Assembly (NCBI GenBank): GCA_027061725.1
Contig: JAMOVG010000198.1
Coordinates: 1 to 41,160, forward strand
Source: Desulfobacteraceae bacterium
GTDB lineage: Bacteria; Desulfobacterota; Desulfobacteria; Desulfobacterales; JALSRD01
Direction of reading: 5' to 3'
DNA length: 41,160 bases
Both the position numbers and the translations under genes were made by a program. A model generated the notes under the pieces. That model saw only the letters and a program-made list of their open reading frames with translations. It had not been told where the DNA came from and did no database searches. Positions 1 through 8,957 of this stretch are shown here, piece by piece; the stretch's first letter is position 1, and every line of letters begins with the position of its first letter.

Positions 1-488
1 ACCGGGAGTCCTTGGGGGCCCGCTTCAAGCTGGGCACGGAGATGGTGGAGATCGGGCCGGGCGTGTACCTGACAGGCGAGGTGCCGCGGGAGAGCGCCTT
101 CGAAAAGGGCGACCCCAACATGACCATGATCACCGAGGATGGACGGCAGGTCCGTCCCGATCCCCTGCACGACGACCTGTCCATGATCGTCGACACCGAC
201 CGCGGGATGGTGATCGTACTGGGCTGCGCCCACGCCGGCATGATCAACATCCTCAACTACGCCATCGCGCAGCTCAAACGCGACCGCATCTTCGCCGTCA
301 TCGGCGGCACCCACCTGGGGTTCTCCAGTGACGAACAGTTCGACGAAACGGTCAAGGTCATCGACCAGTACCGCATCGAGCGCCTGGGTGTGTCGCACTG
401 TACGGGGCTGGAAAAGGCTTCCCTGCTGCATGCCAAGCTGGGGCCGCGCTTTTTCTTCGGCACCGTGGGAGCCGTGCTGGAAGGCTGA
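1..488 (+). CDS. MBL-fold metallo-hydrolase, C-terminal part (5' truncated by window edge)
   Basis: Open frame runs off the left edge (RESLGARFKLG...); GCAHAGMINIL and GGTHLGF segments typical of metallo-beta-lactamase fold hydrolases related to MJ0296/7,8-dihydropterin synthase-like proteins. Confidence 0.75.
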   Translation, partial: RESLGARFKLGTEMVEIGPGVYLTGEVPRESAFEKGDPNMTMITEDGRQVRPDPLHDDLSMIVDTDRGMVIVLGCAHAGMINILNYAIAQLKRDRIFAVIGGTHLGFSSDEQFDETVKVIDQYRIERLGVSHCTGLEKASLLHAKLGPRFFFGTVGAVLEG

Positions 489-500
489 AGCCGTCCTCTG

Positions 501-547
501 AAAAAAAGGCACCGGACGTCGACGAATATCGTTCGACGCCCGGTGCC
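501..547 (-). terminator. Rho-independent terminator for the minus-strand membrane protein gene
   Basis: Long hairpin GGCACCGGaCGTCGA...TCGACGcCCGGTGCC; on the minus strand it is followed by TTTTTTT. Confidence 0.75.
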
Positions 548-597
548 GGTCACAAGCCGATTTCCCTTTGGAAATTGCTAACTTTTACCTTCTGACT

Positions 598-1206
598 TCA
601 CGCTTCCCCTGGCGGGGGAGGGGGCGGTGCTTGCAGAGGAGAGCCCCCCGCCCCGACGACGTTTTCCTCGTAGGCTGACACCAGCAGGATCATGGCAAAA
701 GGCTGGGTGAACAGCCAGCCGATGAACACGGAACTGCCCACCGCCGAGATGCCCACCAGCAGGATCAACAGCACGATGTGGTCCATGATGTCGTCCCGGG
801 AACTGACGATGCGGAAGCTCTCCTTGAAAGCCTCGACCACTCCCATGCCCCTGTCCACCATCAGCGGAAGCATGTACAAGCTGGCCCACGCGATGGCACA
901 GGCCAGGATGATGCCCGGAATGAAGAGCAGTGCAAAACCGATGCTCGTGACGATTACCACGACGATGCTGTAGCCCAGCAGGGGCAGGAACAGCCTCATT
1001 TCTGAGAAGATGTCGGCAATTTTGGGTTCACGGCCGGTACGCACCATCAACAGGATCGCCTTGGTGTAGCCGGCCAGGGTGACCAAGGCCAGTATGCCCA
1101 GCGTTAGGCCGCTGACCACCACCATCACCAGGGTCATCAAGACCAGCGGCACCAGGTTGTCGATGGTCAGGCGCCAGGCCCGTTCCAAATGGTGTTTGAA
1201 ATTCAT
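598..1206 (-). CDS. Multi-pass integral membrane protein, DUF975-like, proline-rich C-terminus
   Basis: Several hydrophobic segments; C-terminus APPPPPPGEA; terminator directly downstream. Confidence 0.65.
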   Translation of the reverse strand: MNFKHHLERAWRLTIDNLVPLVLMTLVMVVVSGLTLGILALVTLAGYTKAILLMVRTGREPKIADIFSEMRLFLPLLGYSIVVVIVTSIGFALLFIPGIILACAIAWASLYMLPLMVDRGMGVVEAFKESFRIVSSRDDIMDHIVLLILLVGISAVGSSVFIGWLFTQPFAMILLVSAYEENVVGAGGSPLQAPPPPPPGEA

Positions 1207-1363
1207 GCGATGCCCTCTCCTTATCGTTTGTCCGTCATCTCCAATCCGTTTTCCGTGGTCGCCATATCCAGATTCTCAAAAGCATGGACCACCCGACAGC
1301 GGATTGATGGCCAGTGCCGCTATCGGCCGAAATAGTTTGCGCTGAGTCCGCCCGTTTGTCAAT

Positions 1364-2785
1364 CTATATAACGGTACGCACGGCCGCTTCCGCCAGGTCC
1401 AGCAGCGGCGCCGGGAAAATGCCGGCACACACCGTAACGGCCACCAGAGCACCGGCCAGCAGGCGTTCGCCCACCGAAAGCCGAATGGCCGGAAGATTTT
1501 TCGCCGGTTCGGTCAGGTAGGCCGCCTTGATGGCCAGCAGGTAGTAGTAGAGGGAAACCACCACGTTGAACATGGCGATGAGCACCAGCACCAGGTGCCC
1601 CTTGGCCATGGCGGCCGTGAAGATGAACAGCTTGCCGGTAAAGCCGATGGTCGGCGGAATGCCGGCCAGGGCGAACAGGGCCATCATCAGCACCATGGCC
1701 AGCAGCGGGCTTCGCCGGTGAAGGCCGGCCAGACCGTCGATGGAGAGGTTGGCGCCGTCGGTCGCCACCTTGGCCAGCACGAAGAAGCAGCTGAACTTGA
1801 GCACCAGCACGGTGAAGGCGTAGAAAACCGCGGCGGAAAACCCTTCGGGGCTCATGCTCAGGATGCCCAGCAGGATGTAGCCGCCGTGGGCGATGGTGGA
1901 GTAGGCCAGCATACGCTTGAAGTCCTTCTGCACGATGGCCGTCAGGTTGCCCACCGTCATGGAGACGATGGCCAGCGCCGCCAGGGCGCGCACCAGCAAG
2001 AGGCTTCCGTCGCCGGCCATGGCGACGATGCGGATGAGCACGGCCACCGTGGCCACCTTGGAGGCCGTGGCGATGTAGGCCGCCACCTGGTTGGCGGCCC
2101 CCTCGTAGACGTCGGGCGCCCAGAAGTGGAAGGGGAACAGGGCCAGCTTGAAGAAGAACCCGCCCAGCACCATCAGCAGGCCGGTGAGCACGTCCGGCCG
2201 GGAAATCAGCTGCGGCAGGGCGGCCGAAAGCGCGACCACGCTGGTGGTACGGGCCGCGCCGTAGATCAGCGCCAGGCCGAAGAGCATCACCGCCGAGGCC
2301 GAGGCCCCGACCAGGAAATAGCGGATGGCGGTCTGGGCGCTGCGTGCCTGCCCCTTTCGCAGGAACACCAGCACGTACAGGCAGTAGCTGGACAGCTCCA
2401 GGGCCACGTAGATGGTGACCAGGTTGACGGCGCTGACCAGCATCATCATGGCCAGTGTGCACAGCGACAGCAGCAGGTAGACCAGGGCGTGGCGCTTTTC
2501 GTCCACGCCCGCAAGTTCGCTGCACAGCAGCACCACCAGCAGCAGCCCCAGCGACAGCATGACCTTGAAGACCTGCGAGAACAGGTCCACGCGGTAGGTG
2601 TCAACGAACAGGTCGCCGCGCATCCCCGTGGCGCCCACGGTGACGGCCAGCCCCACGGCGGCCAGGATCAGCGCCGTGGCGTGGTCCCGACGGGGGTTGG
2701 CCGGCACCAGGCACAGCACCATAAATACCGCCGTCATGACGAGGCCGTAGAACAGTTCGGGGCTGAGGGTCATCCAGTTTACCAT
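1364..2785 (-). CDS. nuoN: NADH-quinone oxidoreductase subunit N
   Basis: Polytopic antiporter-like subunit (LELSSYCLYVLV, FHFWAPDVYEGA, AYSTIAHGGYILLG); last gene of nuo cluster. Confidence 0.93.
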   Translation of the reverse strand: MVNWMTLSPELFYGLVMTAVFMVLCLVPANPRRDHATALILAAVGLAVTVGATGMRGDLFVDTYRVDLFSQVFKVMLSLGLLLVVLLCSELAGVDEKRHALVYLLLSLCTLAMMMLVSAVNLVTIYVALELSSYCLYVLVFLRKGQARSAQTAIRYFLVGASASAVMLFGLALIYGAARTTSVVALSAALPQLISRPDVLTGLLMVLGGFFFKLALFPFHFWAPDVYEGAANQVAAYIATASKVATVAVLIRIVAMAGDGSLLLVRALAALAIVSMTVGNLTAIVQKDFKRMLAYSTIAHGGYILLGILSMSPEGFSAAVFYAFTVLVLKFSCFFVLAKVATDGANLSIDGLAGLHRRSPLLAMVLMMALFALAGIPPTIGFTGKLFIFTAAMAKGHLVLVLIAMFNVVVSLYYYLLAIKAAYLTEPAKNLPAIRLSVGERLLAGALVAVTVCAGIFPAPLLDLAEAAVRTVI

Positions 2786-4260
2786 GGCAGCCTGCCTATG
2801 AACGGGATCGAAGCCGTCTGTATCAGGTTGTACATCAGGGACGGAAACAGGCCGAAGAGCACGATGACCGACACCAGGATGGCCCGCGGTACGGCCAGGC
2901 CGGGCGAAATGTCCGGCAACTGCGCGACGCGTTCGGCAGGCGGACCGTAGCAGGTGCGCTGCACCACGCGCAGCATGAACAGGGCGCTGACGGCCAGTGC
3001 GCCGACCGCGAAAACGGCGTAGACCGGGTAGACCTTAAAGGCCGCGATGAACACCAGCAGTTCGGCCCAGAAGCTGGCCAGGCAGGGCACCCCGATGCCG
3101 GCCAGGGCCGCCACGATGAAAAAGCCCGCGGCCAGCGGCATGCTGCGGCTGAGCCCGCCCAGCTCGGCGATGGCCTTGGTGTGGGTGCGGTCGTAAATGT
3201 AGCCCACCGACGAGAAGAACAGGGCCGTCATTACGCCGTGGGCGAACATCTGGAAAACAGCGCCGTTGAGCCCGCTGACCGTCATGGTGGCCAGGCCGAG
3301 TCCCACCACGCCCATGTGCGACACGCTGGAGTAGCCGATGACGTACTTGAGGTCCGTCTGGCGCAGGCCCGCCAGCACGCCGTAGACGATGCCGACGGTG
3401 GCCAGCAGCGCCATCAGGGGCGCCCAGTACTGCCAGCCCACGGGGCACAGGAACATGCCCAGGCGCAGGATGCCAAAGGCCCCGATCTTCATGAGCACGC
3501 CGGCGTGGATCATGCTCACGGCCGTGGGCGCGGCCACGTGGCCCACCGGCGACCAGGTGTGGAAGGGCCACACCGCCGCCAGGATGCCGAAGCCGATGTA
3601 GAACAGGAAGAAAGCCAGCTTCTGTTCGGAGGGGGTAAAGGTGCCTGGCTCCATGAGCACCGTCAGGTCGAAGGTGAACATGCCGGACTTGACCACCAGG
3701 TAGACGATGCCCGGCAGGATCAGGGCGCTGCCGGCCAGCAGGTACAGCGTCAGCTTCATGGCCGCGTATTCCTTGCGGGTGCTGCCCCACACGGCGATGA
3801 GCAGGTACATCGGAAACAGGGAAACGTCGAACCACACGAAGATGAAAAACAGGTCCAGGCTCATGAACAGCCCGAAGACACCGGTGACCAGCAGGATGAT
3901 GAGGGCGAAGAACTCCTTGACCCGCAGCTCCAGTTCCCACATGGTCAGCACGCCGGTGAAAAAGACGATGCCCGTGAGCAGCAGCATGGGCAGGCTGAAG
4001 CCGTCCACGGCGTTAAAATAATGGATGCCCAGCGACGGCACCCAGGCCACCTTCTCGGCGAACTGCCACCCGCCGGCGGCGTGGTCGTAGGCCACGAAGA
4101 GGTACAGGCTAATGGCCAGGGTCACGCCGGCGCACACCGCGCTGACCCGCTTGATTTGCCGTGTCTGTTCAGCGGGAAGAAACAGGATGATCAGCAACCC
4201 CGCCACGCAGGTCAGCAAAATGGTGGTCAGATAAGGAAAATTGGCATAGGCAATGGGCAT
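2779..4260 (-). CDS. nuoM: NADH-quinone oxidoreductase subunit M
   Basis: Antiporter-like subunit motifs (PFHTWSPVGHVAAPTAVSMIHAGVLMKIGAFGILR, YSSVSHMG); overlaps nuoN start. Confidence 0.94.
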   Translation of the reverse strand: MPIAYANFPYLTTILLTCVAGLLIILFLPAEQTRQIKRVSAVCAGVTLAISLYLFVAYDHAAGGWQFAEKVAWVPSLGIHYFNAVDGFSLPMLLLTGIVFFTGVLTMWELELRVKEFFALIILLVTGVFGLFMSLDLFFIFVWFDVSLFPMYLLIAVWGSTRKEYAAMKLTLYLLAGSALILPGIVYLVVKSGMFTFDLTVLMEPGTFTPSEQKLAFFLFYIGFGILAAVWPFHTWSPVGHVAAPTAVSMIHAGVLMKIGAFGILRLGMFLCPVGWQYWAPLMALLATVGIVYGVLAGLRQTDLKYVIGYSSVSHMGVVGLGLATMTVSGLNGAVFQMFAHGVMTALFFSSVGYIYDRTHTKAIAELGGLSRSMPLAAGFFIVAALAGIGVPCLASFWAELLVFIAAFKVYPVYAVFAVGALAVSALFMLRVVQRTCYGPPAERVAQLPDISPGLAVPRAILVSVIVLFGLFPSLMYNLIQTASIPFIGRLPW

Positions 4261-4306
4261 TTATAGTTCACCCTTGATCTGTTTTCCGTAAGTTTCGCGC
4301 CGCTCG

Positions 4307-4482
4307 GCACAAGATCCATTTCGGCTCCGCTCCCGTGTCCATCCGGAGCGTCATGCATCTGTCCGAATGAATTGCAAAAATTCGTCGCCGGCTCCTCAAA
4401 CAGTTTGAAATTCTCAATGCCGGCCAGATGGATGCCTTTTCCCCCGGATGGACAATGCCGCTGCGCCGAATCGGATCTTGCG
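4307..4482. repeat. Intergenic element with about 38-bp imperfect inverted arms in the nuoM-nuoL gap
   Basis: Arm 4307-4346 GCACAAGATCCATTTCGGCTCCGCTCCCGTGTCCATCCGG; reverse complement of 4444-4482 is GC(G)CAAGATCCGATTCGGCGCAGCGGCATTGTCCATCCGG; 11-bp perfect core TGTCCATCCGG. Confidence 0.7.
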
Positions 4483-4512
4483 CTCCCCTGTCTGGTTGCT
4501 TGTCAAATCAAA

Positions 4513-6432
4513 TCACCCCAAAAAGAAATAAAGCGTCAGCAGCCCCATGACCGCGAAGATGACCATCATCTTGTACTGCACCATGGAAAGGTGCAGCACG
4601 GACAGCCGGCGGCTGCCGCCTACCGTGCCGCGTGCCACGGCGTCCAGGCCACCGTCGATGACGCGGCGGTCGCCCTGGTCGCAGAAAGCGGAGAGCCGGG
4701 CGTAGACCACGCGGTCCAGGAACCAGCGGTAGAAATCGTCGATGTACCAGCGCCGGGCGAAGAGCCGCGCCACCGGTTCGACGCGCTCCACGAACCCGAT
4801 GCGCGCAGAAGCCGTTCGGCCGAACTCCACCCAGGCCAGCAGCACGCCGGCCAGCGCCAGGCCGATGGCCACGTAGGGCAGCCAGGCCAGGTGGGCCGCC
4901 GGGTGTGCGTCCAGGCCCGGGTCGACGGCGGTCAGAAAACGGCCGAGCGCCCCGTGGGCCCAGCCCAGTGCCAGGGTGACGCCGGCCAGCACCACCAGCG
5001 GCGCGGCCATGAGGCGGTAGTGGCGGTCGTGGTGCGGGTCGCCGCCGTGGCCGCCGTGTGGCGCGCCTACAGGCGCTTCGTCGCCGCTCTTCTCCGGTGC
5101 CGGTACGGCCACGGCGAAGATCAGGCGGAAGGTGTAATAGGCCGTCAGGAATGCCCCCAGCAGGCCGGCCCCCAGCCAGAGGGGGTTGGAGAGACCGGCC
5201 AGCCGGCCCATGATGGTCTCCTTGGAGAAGAATCCCGACAGGGGCGGCAGGCCCGCCAGGGCCGCGGCACCGATGGTCATGCAGATCATGGGAATTTTCA
5301 GTGCGCGTCCGCCGGCCCGCCCGATGGCGAACATGTCGTTGGTCCCGAAAGTGTGAATAAACACGCCGGCGCACAGGAACAGCAGGGCCTTGAAACCTGC
5401 GTGGGTGGTCAGGTGGAACACCCCGGCCACGTATCCGCCGGCGGCCAGGCCCATGATCATGAAGCCCAGTTGGCTGATGGTGGAGTAGGCCCAGACCTGC
5501 TTGATGTCACGGGTTACCATGGCCATGGTGGAGGCCAGCAGCATGCTGATGGTGCCGATGGCCAGAAAGACGGTCATGGCCGTGGGCGACAGGCGAAAGA
5601 ACGGGAACAGGCGCGCGAACAGGTATACCCCGGCGGCCACCATGGTGGCCGAGTGCAGCAGGGCGCTGACCGGCGTGGGGCCTTCCATGGCGTCCGGCAG
5701 CCAGGTCAGCAGGGGGAACTGGGCGCTCTTGCCCACGATGCCGCCGAAGATCAGCAGAGCCGACAGCGTGATCATGGCCGGCGGCATGTGCAGCGGCACG
5801 TCGCCGGCGTTCATCTTAAGGATGTCCAGGTTGCCGAAGTGGACCAGCACCAGCAGGAGCCCCAGGAAGAAGGCCACGTCGCCCGTGCGGGTCATCACGA
5901 AGGCCTTCTTGCCGGCCTCGCTGGCCGAAAACTTCTCGTACCAGAAGCCGATCAGCAGGTAGGAGGCCACCCCCACCAGTTCCCAGAAGACATAGAGCTG
6001 CAGCATGGTGGGCGAGACCACCAGGCTGGTCATGGCCCAGGCGAACAGGGACATGCAGCCGTAGTAGCGGGCGAAGCCGGGGTCGCCGGCCATGTAGCCC
6101 AGGGAGTAGACCTGCACCAGGAAGCTGATGGCCGTCACGATGGTCAGCATCAGCAGGCTGGTGGGGTCCAGCAGGAAACCGATGGATACCGTGATGCGGC
6201 CGGACACCAGCCACTGGGCCGCAGCCCCGATGGGCGCGGTCATGTGCCAGTGCCGCACCAGCAGCAGAAGCGCGGCGGACAGCGAGACCGTGATGGCGGC
6301 AATCGACAGGCCCGCGCACAGCCGCGGCCGGCCCCGCAGCGCCGCCATGATCAGGGCGAAAGCCGCGAAGGGCAGGCCGGTGGCCAGCAGAACCGCGGCG
6401 GTCGTGACGGTATCGGGTGTGGCGGCGGTCAT
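4513..6432 (-). CDS. nuoL: NADH-quinone oxidoreductase subunit L
   Basis: Start assigned at MTAATPDTV; motifs WELVGVASYLLIGFWY, LLTWLPDAMEGPTPVSALLHSATMVAAGVYL. Confidence 0.93.
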   Translation of the reverse strand: MTAATPDTVTTAAVLLATGLPFAAFALIMAALRGRPRLCAGLSIAAITVSLSAALLLLVRHWHMTAPIGAAAQWLVSGRITVSIGFLLDPTSLLMLTIVTAISFLVQVYSLGYMAGDPGFARYYGCMSLFAWAMTSLVVSPTMLQLYVFWELVGVASYLLIGFWYEKFSASEAGKKAFVMTRTGDVAFFLGLLLVLVHFGNLDILKMNAGDVPLHMPPAMITLSALLIFGGIVGKSAQFPLLTWLPDAMEGPTPVSALLHSATMVAAGVYLFARLFPFFRLSPTAMTVFLAIGTISMLLASTMAMVTRDIKQVWAYSTISQLGFMIMGLAAGGYVAGVFHLTTHAGFKALLFLCAGVFIHTFGTNDMFAIGRAGGRALKIPMICMTIGAAALAGLPPLSGFFSKETIMGRLAGLSNPLWLGAGLLGAFLTAYYTFRLIFAVAVPAPEKSGDEAPVGAPHGGHGGDPHHDRHYRLMAAPLVVLAGVTLALGWAHGALGRFLTAVDPGLDAHPAAHLAWLPYVAIGLALAGVLLAWVEFGRTASARIGFVERVEPVARLFARRWYIDDFYRWFLDRVVYARLSAFCDQGDRRVIDGGLDAVARGTVGGSRRLSVLHLSMVQYKMMVIFAVMGLLTLYFFLG

Positions 6433-6746
6433 GGGCGCTCCGTTGAAAACAGGTCTTTGATGGACTGCGGGTCCAGCGAGCCGGTGCGGCGGTAGGCGAA
6501 CACGATCAGCGCCAGCCCGATGGAGACCTCGGCGGCGGCCACCGCCAGGATGAAGATCACCATGGTCTGGCCCTCGATCTGCTGCCAGCGCAGGGCCGCC
6601 CCCACGAAGGCCACCGCGCCGGCGTTTAACATGATCTCCAGGCCCAGCAGCACCATGATCAGGTTGCGGCGGGTGACGGCGCACAGCATGCCCAGCACGA
6701 ACAGCAGGGCCGACAGCAGCAGGATGTGGCTGTAGGGGACGATCAT
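6429..6746 (-). CDS. nuoK: NADH-quinone oxidoreductase subunit K
   Basis: 105-aa three-TM protein; VRRNLIMVLLGLEIMLNA-type segment; overlaps neighbours. Confidence 0.93.
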   Translation of the reverse strand: MIVPYSHILLLSALLFVLGMLCAVTRRNLIMVLLGLEIMLNAGAVAFVGAALRWQQIEGQTMVIFILAVAAAEVSIGLALIVFAYRRTGSLDPQSIKDLFSTERP

Positions 6747-7270
6747 GACGCATTCTCCTTGCCGGTCTGGCGGCGGCGGATGTCGCGGCCCAGGTGCAGC
6801 ACCCCCATCAGCGCGATCAGCAGCAGGAAGGAGGCGATCTCGATGGACAGCCAGTGCTGCCGGAAGAGGTATTCGCCGAAAACGGCCGGCTCGGCCACGG
6901 CCGCCTGCAGCGCCGCGTTGCCGCCAGCGGCCGCGGCGCGCACCAGCATCACGGCGGCGGCCACGTAGACGATGCCCAGCAGCGCGGCCGCGGCCTGCTG
7001 CCCGCGGGTCAGCACGCCGCTGTCTTTGCCTTTGACTTCAACCATCATTATCACGAATAAAAACAAGACCATGATGGCGCCGACGTAAACGATGACCTCA
7101 AGCATCGCCAGCAGCGGCGCCCCCAGCAGGTAGAAGAGCATGGCGCTGCCGAAAAACGAGAGGGCCAGGAAAACGGCCGCGTGCACCAGGTGCCTGCGCG
7201 TCACGGCGATGGCCGTGGACGCCAGGATGAAGACGGCGATGGCGTAAAACAGTATGGCGTAAACGCTCAT
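6743..7270 (-). CDS. nuoJ: NADH-quinone oxidoreductase subunit J
   Basis: Start at MSVYAILFY; LEVIVYVGAIMVLFLFVIMMVEV signature. Confidence 0.92.
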   Translation of the reverse strand: MSVYAILFYAIAVFILASTAIAVTRRHLVHAAVFLALSFFGSAMLFYLLGAPLLAMLEVIVYVGAIMVLFLFVIMMVEVKGKDSGVLTRGQQAAAALLGIVYVAAAVMLVRAAAAGGNAALQAAVAEPAVFGEYLFRQHWLSIEIASFLLLIALMGVLHLGRDIRRRQTGKENAS

Positions 7271-7848
7271 GGCAGATTGCTCTTTGCGTCCACCGGCGGC
7301 TGTTCGTTGACGTGCTCCCCCTTGCCGGCCGTGTCGGTGGCGATGCCGGCGTGGCGGTAGAAGCAGTAGCGGTCGTCCCTGCCGCCGTGGTCCACCAGCA
7401 GGTCGTCCTTTTCGAAGACCATCTCCAGGATGTCCTGCCGGCAGTTCTCGAAGTCGGGCGTCAGCTGGATGGCCGACGTCGGGCAGGCCTCCTCGCACAG
7501 CCCGCAGTAAATGCAGCGCGAAAAATTGATGCGGAACCAGGCCGCCACGCGCCGTCCGCCTTCGCCCCCGGTGGACTGCATGGAGATGCAACTCACCGGG
7601 CAGACCGCCGAGCACAGGTAACAGGCCACGCAGCGCTCCCGTCCGTCCGGGTCGCGGGTCAGCACGATGCGCGCCCGCGAGCGCTCCGGCAGGACGCGCT
7701 TTTGCTCCGGGTACTGCTCGGTGACCGGCCGACGCAGCAGGTGCTTGGCCGTCGTGGCGAAGCCGCTGCCCAGCGCTTTGATGGATTCCGCGATCAGTGT
7801 GCCCGGATGATCCGCGGGTTTGGTTTTTTTGGTCCGGTCAGAAGACAT
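7267..7848 (-). CDS. nuoI: NADH-quinone oxidoreductase subunit I (two 4Fe-4S)
   Basis: CVACYLCSAVCP and CIYCGLCEEACP ferredoxin motifs; position between nuoH and nuoJ. Confidence 0.94.
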   Translation of the reverse strand: MSSDRTKKTKPADHPGTLIAESIKALGSGFATTAKHLLRRPVTEQYPEQKRVLPERSRARIVLTRDPDGRERCVACYLCSAVCPVSCISMQSTGGEGGRRVAAWFRINFSRCIYCGLCEEACPTSAIQLTPDFENCRQDILEMVFEKDDLLVDHGGRDDRYCFYRHAGIATDTAGKGEHVNEQPPVDAKSNLP

Positions 7849-7923
7849 TTGTTGATTCTTTTAGCATGGATAACAAATGGTTGTATGGTAAAAGCGTACG
7901 TTTTCGGTAAATTCCGCCGTTTC

Positions 7924-7961
7924 GCACAGGATGCGTTTCGGTTCCGTTCCCGTGTCCGTCC
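7924..7961. repeat. Solitary copy of the arm sequence found in the nuoM-nuoL gap
   Basis: GCACAGGATGCGTTTCGGTTCCGTTCCCGTGTCCGTCC vs GCACAAGATCCATTTCGGCTCCGCTCCCGTGTCCATCC at 4307; lies between nuoI and nuoH. Confidence 0.7.
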
Positions 7962-7967
7962 CATTTT

Positions 7968-8957
7968 TCAAATCAACATCACAAATCCCGTAAGGATAAT
8001 GTTGATCAGTGCCGCCGGCACCAATACTTTCCAGCAGATGGCCATCAGCTGGTCGTAGCGCAGGCGCGGCAGCGTTCCCCGGATCCAGATCATGACCAGG
8101 GCCACGGCGATGATTTTGACAAACAGCCACAGCGGGCCCGGCAGCCAGGGGCCGCGCCAGCCGCCCAGGAAAAAGACCGCCACCAGCGCCCCTAGCACCT
8201 GCATGTGCACGTACTCGCCCAGGAAAAAGAGCCCGAAACGCATGCCGCTGTACTCGGTGTGAAAACCGGCCCCCAGCTCGTTTTCGGCCTCGGGCAGGTC
8301 GAAGGGGATGCGCTTGCTCTCGGCCATGGCGCTGATCACGAAGATCGCGAATGCCAGCGGCTGCACCAGGATGAAGGGGTAGCTGTTCTGGGCGTTGACG
8401 ATGTCCACCAGCGAAAAGGAGCGCGCCAGCATGACCACCGGCACCAGCGACAAGCCCAGGGGCAGCTCGTAGCTGATCATCTGGGCCGCACCGCGGATGC
8501 CGCCGATGAGGGCGAATTTGGAGTTGGAGGCCCAGCCGCCCAGGGCCACGCCGTAGACCCCCAGCGAGGAGAAGGCGAACACCAGCAGCAGCGCCACGTT
8601 GATGTCCGAGATGATCAGCGGCACGCGCCGTCCGAACAGGGTGATGTCCGTGCCGAAGGGCACCACGGCGAACATCAGCAGGGCCGTGACCGACACCACG
8701 GCCGGTGCCAGCAGGAAGATGACGCGGTCGGCGGACTCGGGCACCAGGTCTTCCTTGGTCAGCAGCTTGATCATGTCGGCGATGGGCTGCAGCAGGCCGA
8801 ACTTGCCGGCGCGGTTGGGGCCCAGGCGCACCTGCAGCCGGGCCAGCAGCTTGCGCTCGGCCCACACCAGGTAGGCGGCGGTGAGCAGCAGCGCCACCAG
8901 CACCACGACCAGTTTGACCAGCAGAACGATCAGTCCGGTGATCCAGGCCAGCATCAC
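7968..8957 (-). CDS. nuoH: NADH-quinone oxidoreductase subunit H
   Basis: ERKLLARLQVRLGPNRAGKFGLLQPIADMIKLLTKED and SKRIPFDLPEAENELGAGFHTEYSGM signatures. Confidence 0.95.
   Translation of the reverse strand: MMLAWITGLIVLLVKLVVVLVALLLTAAYLVWAERKLLARLQVRLGPNRAGKFGLLQPIADMIKLLTKEDLVPESADRVIFLLAPAVVSVTALLMFAVVPFGTDITLFGRRVPLIISDINVALLLVFAFSSLGVYGVALGGWASNSKFALIGGIRGAAQMISYELPLGLSLVPVVMLARSFSLVDIVNAQNSYPFILVQPLAFAIFVISAMAESKRIPFDLPEAENELGAGFHTEYSGMRFGLFFLGEYVHMQVLGALVAVFFLGGWRGPWLPGPLWLFVKIIAVALVMIWIRGTLPRLRYDQLMAICWKVLVPAALINIILTGFVMLI

Noticed and set aside
3181-4266. 361-aa plus-strand ORF opposite nuoM, and similar long ORFs opposite other genes
   Set aside because: High-GC shadow frames without motifs or plausible ribosome-binding sites
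4372-6495. 707-aa plus-strand ORF
   Set aside because: Antisense shadow of nuoL; Gln/His/Gly-rich composition with no domain signature
6433-6753. N-terminal extension of the 746-aa nuoL ORF
   Set aside because: Extension is an out-of-frame read through nuoK; NuoL starts at MTAATPDTV with the usual overlap
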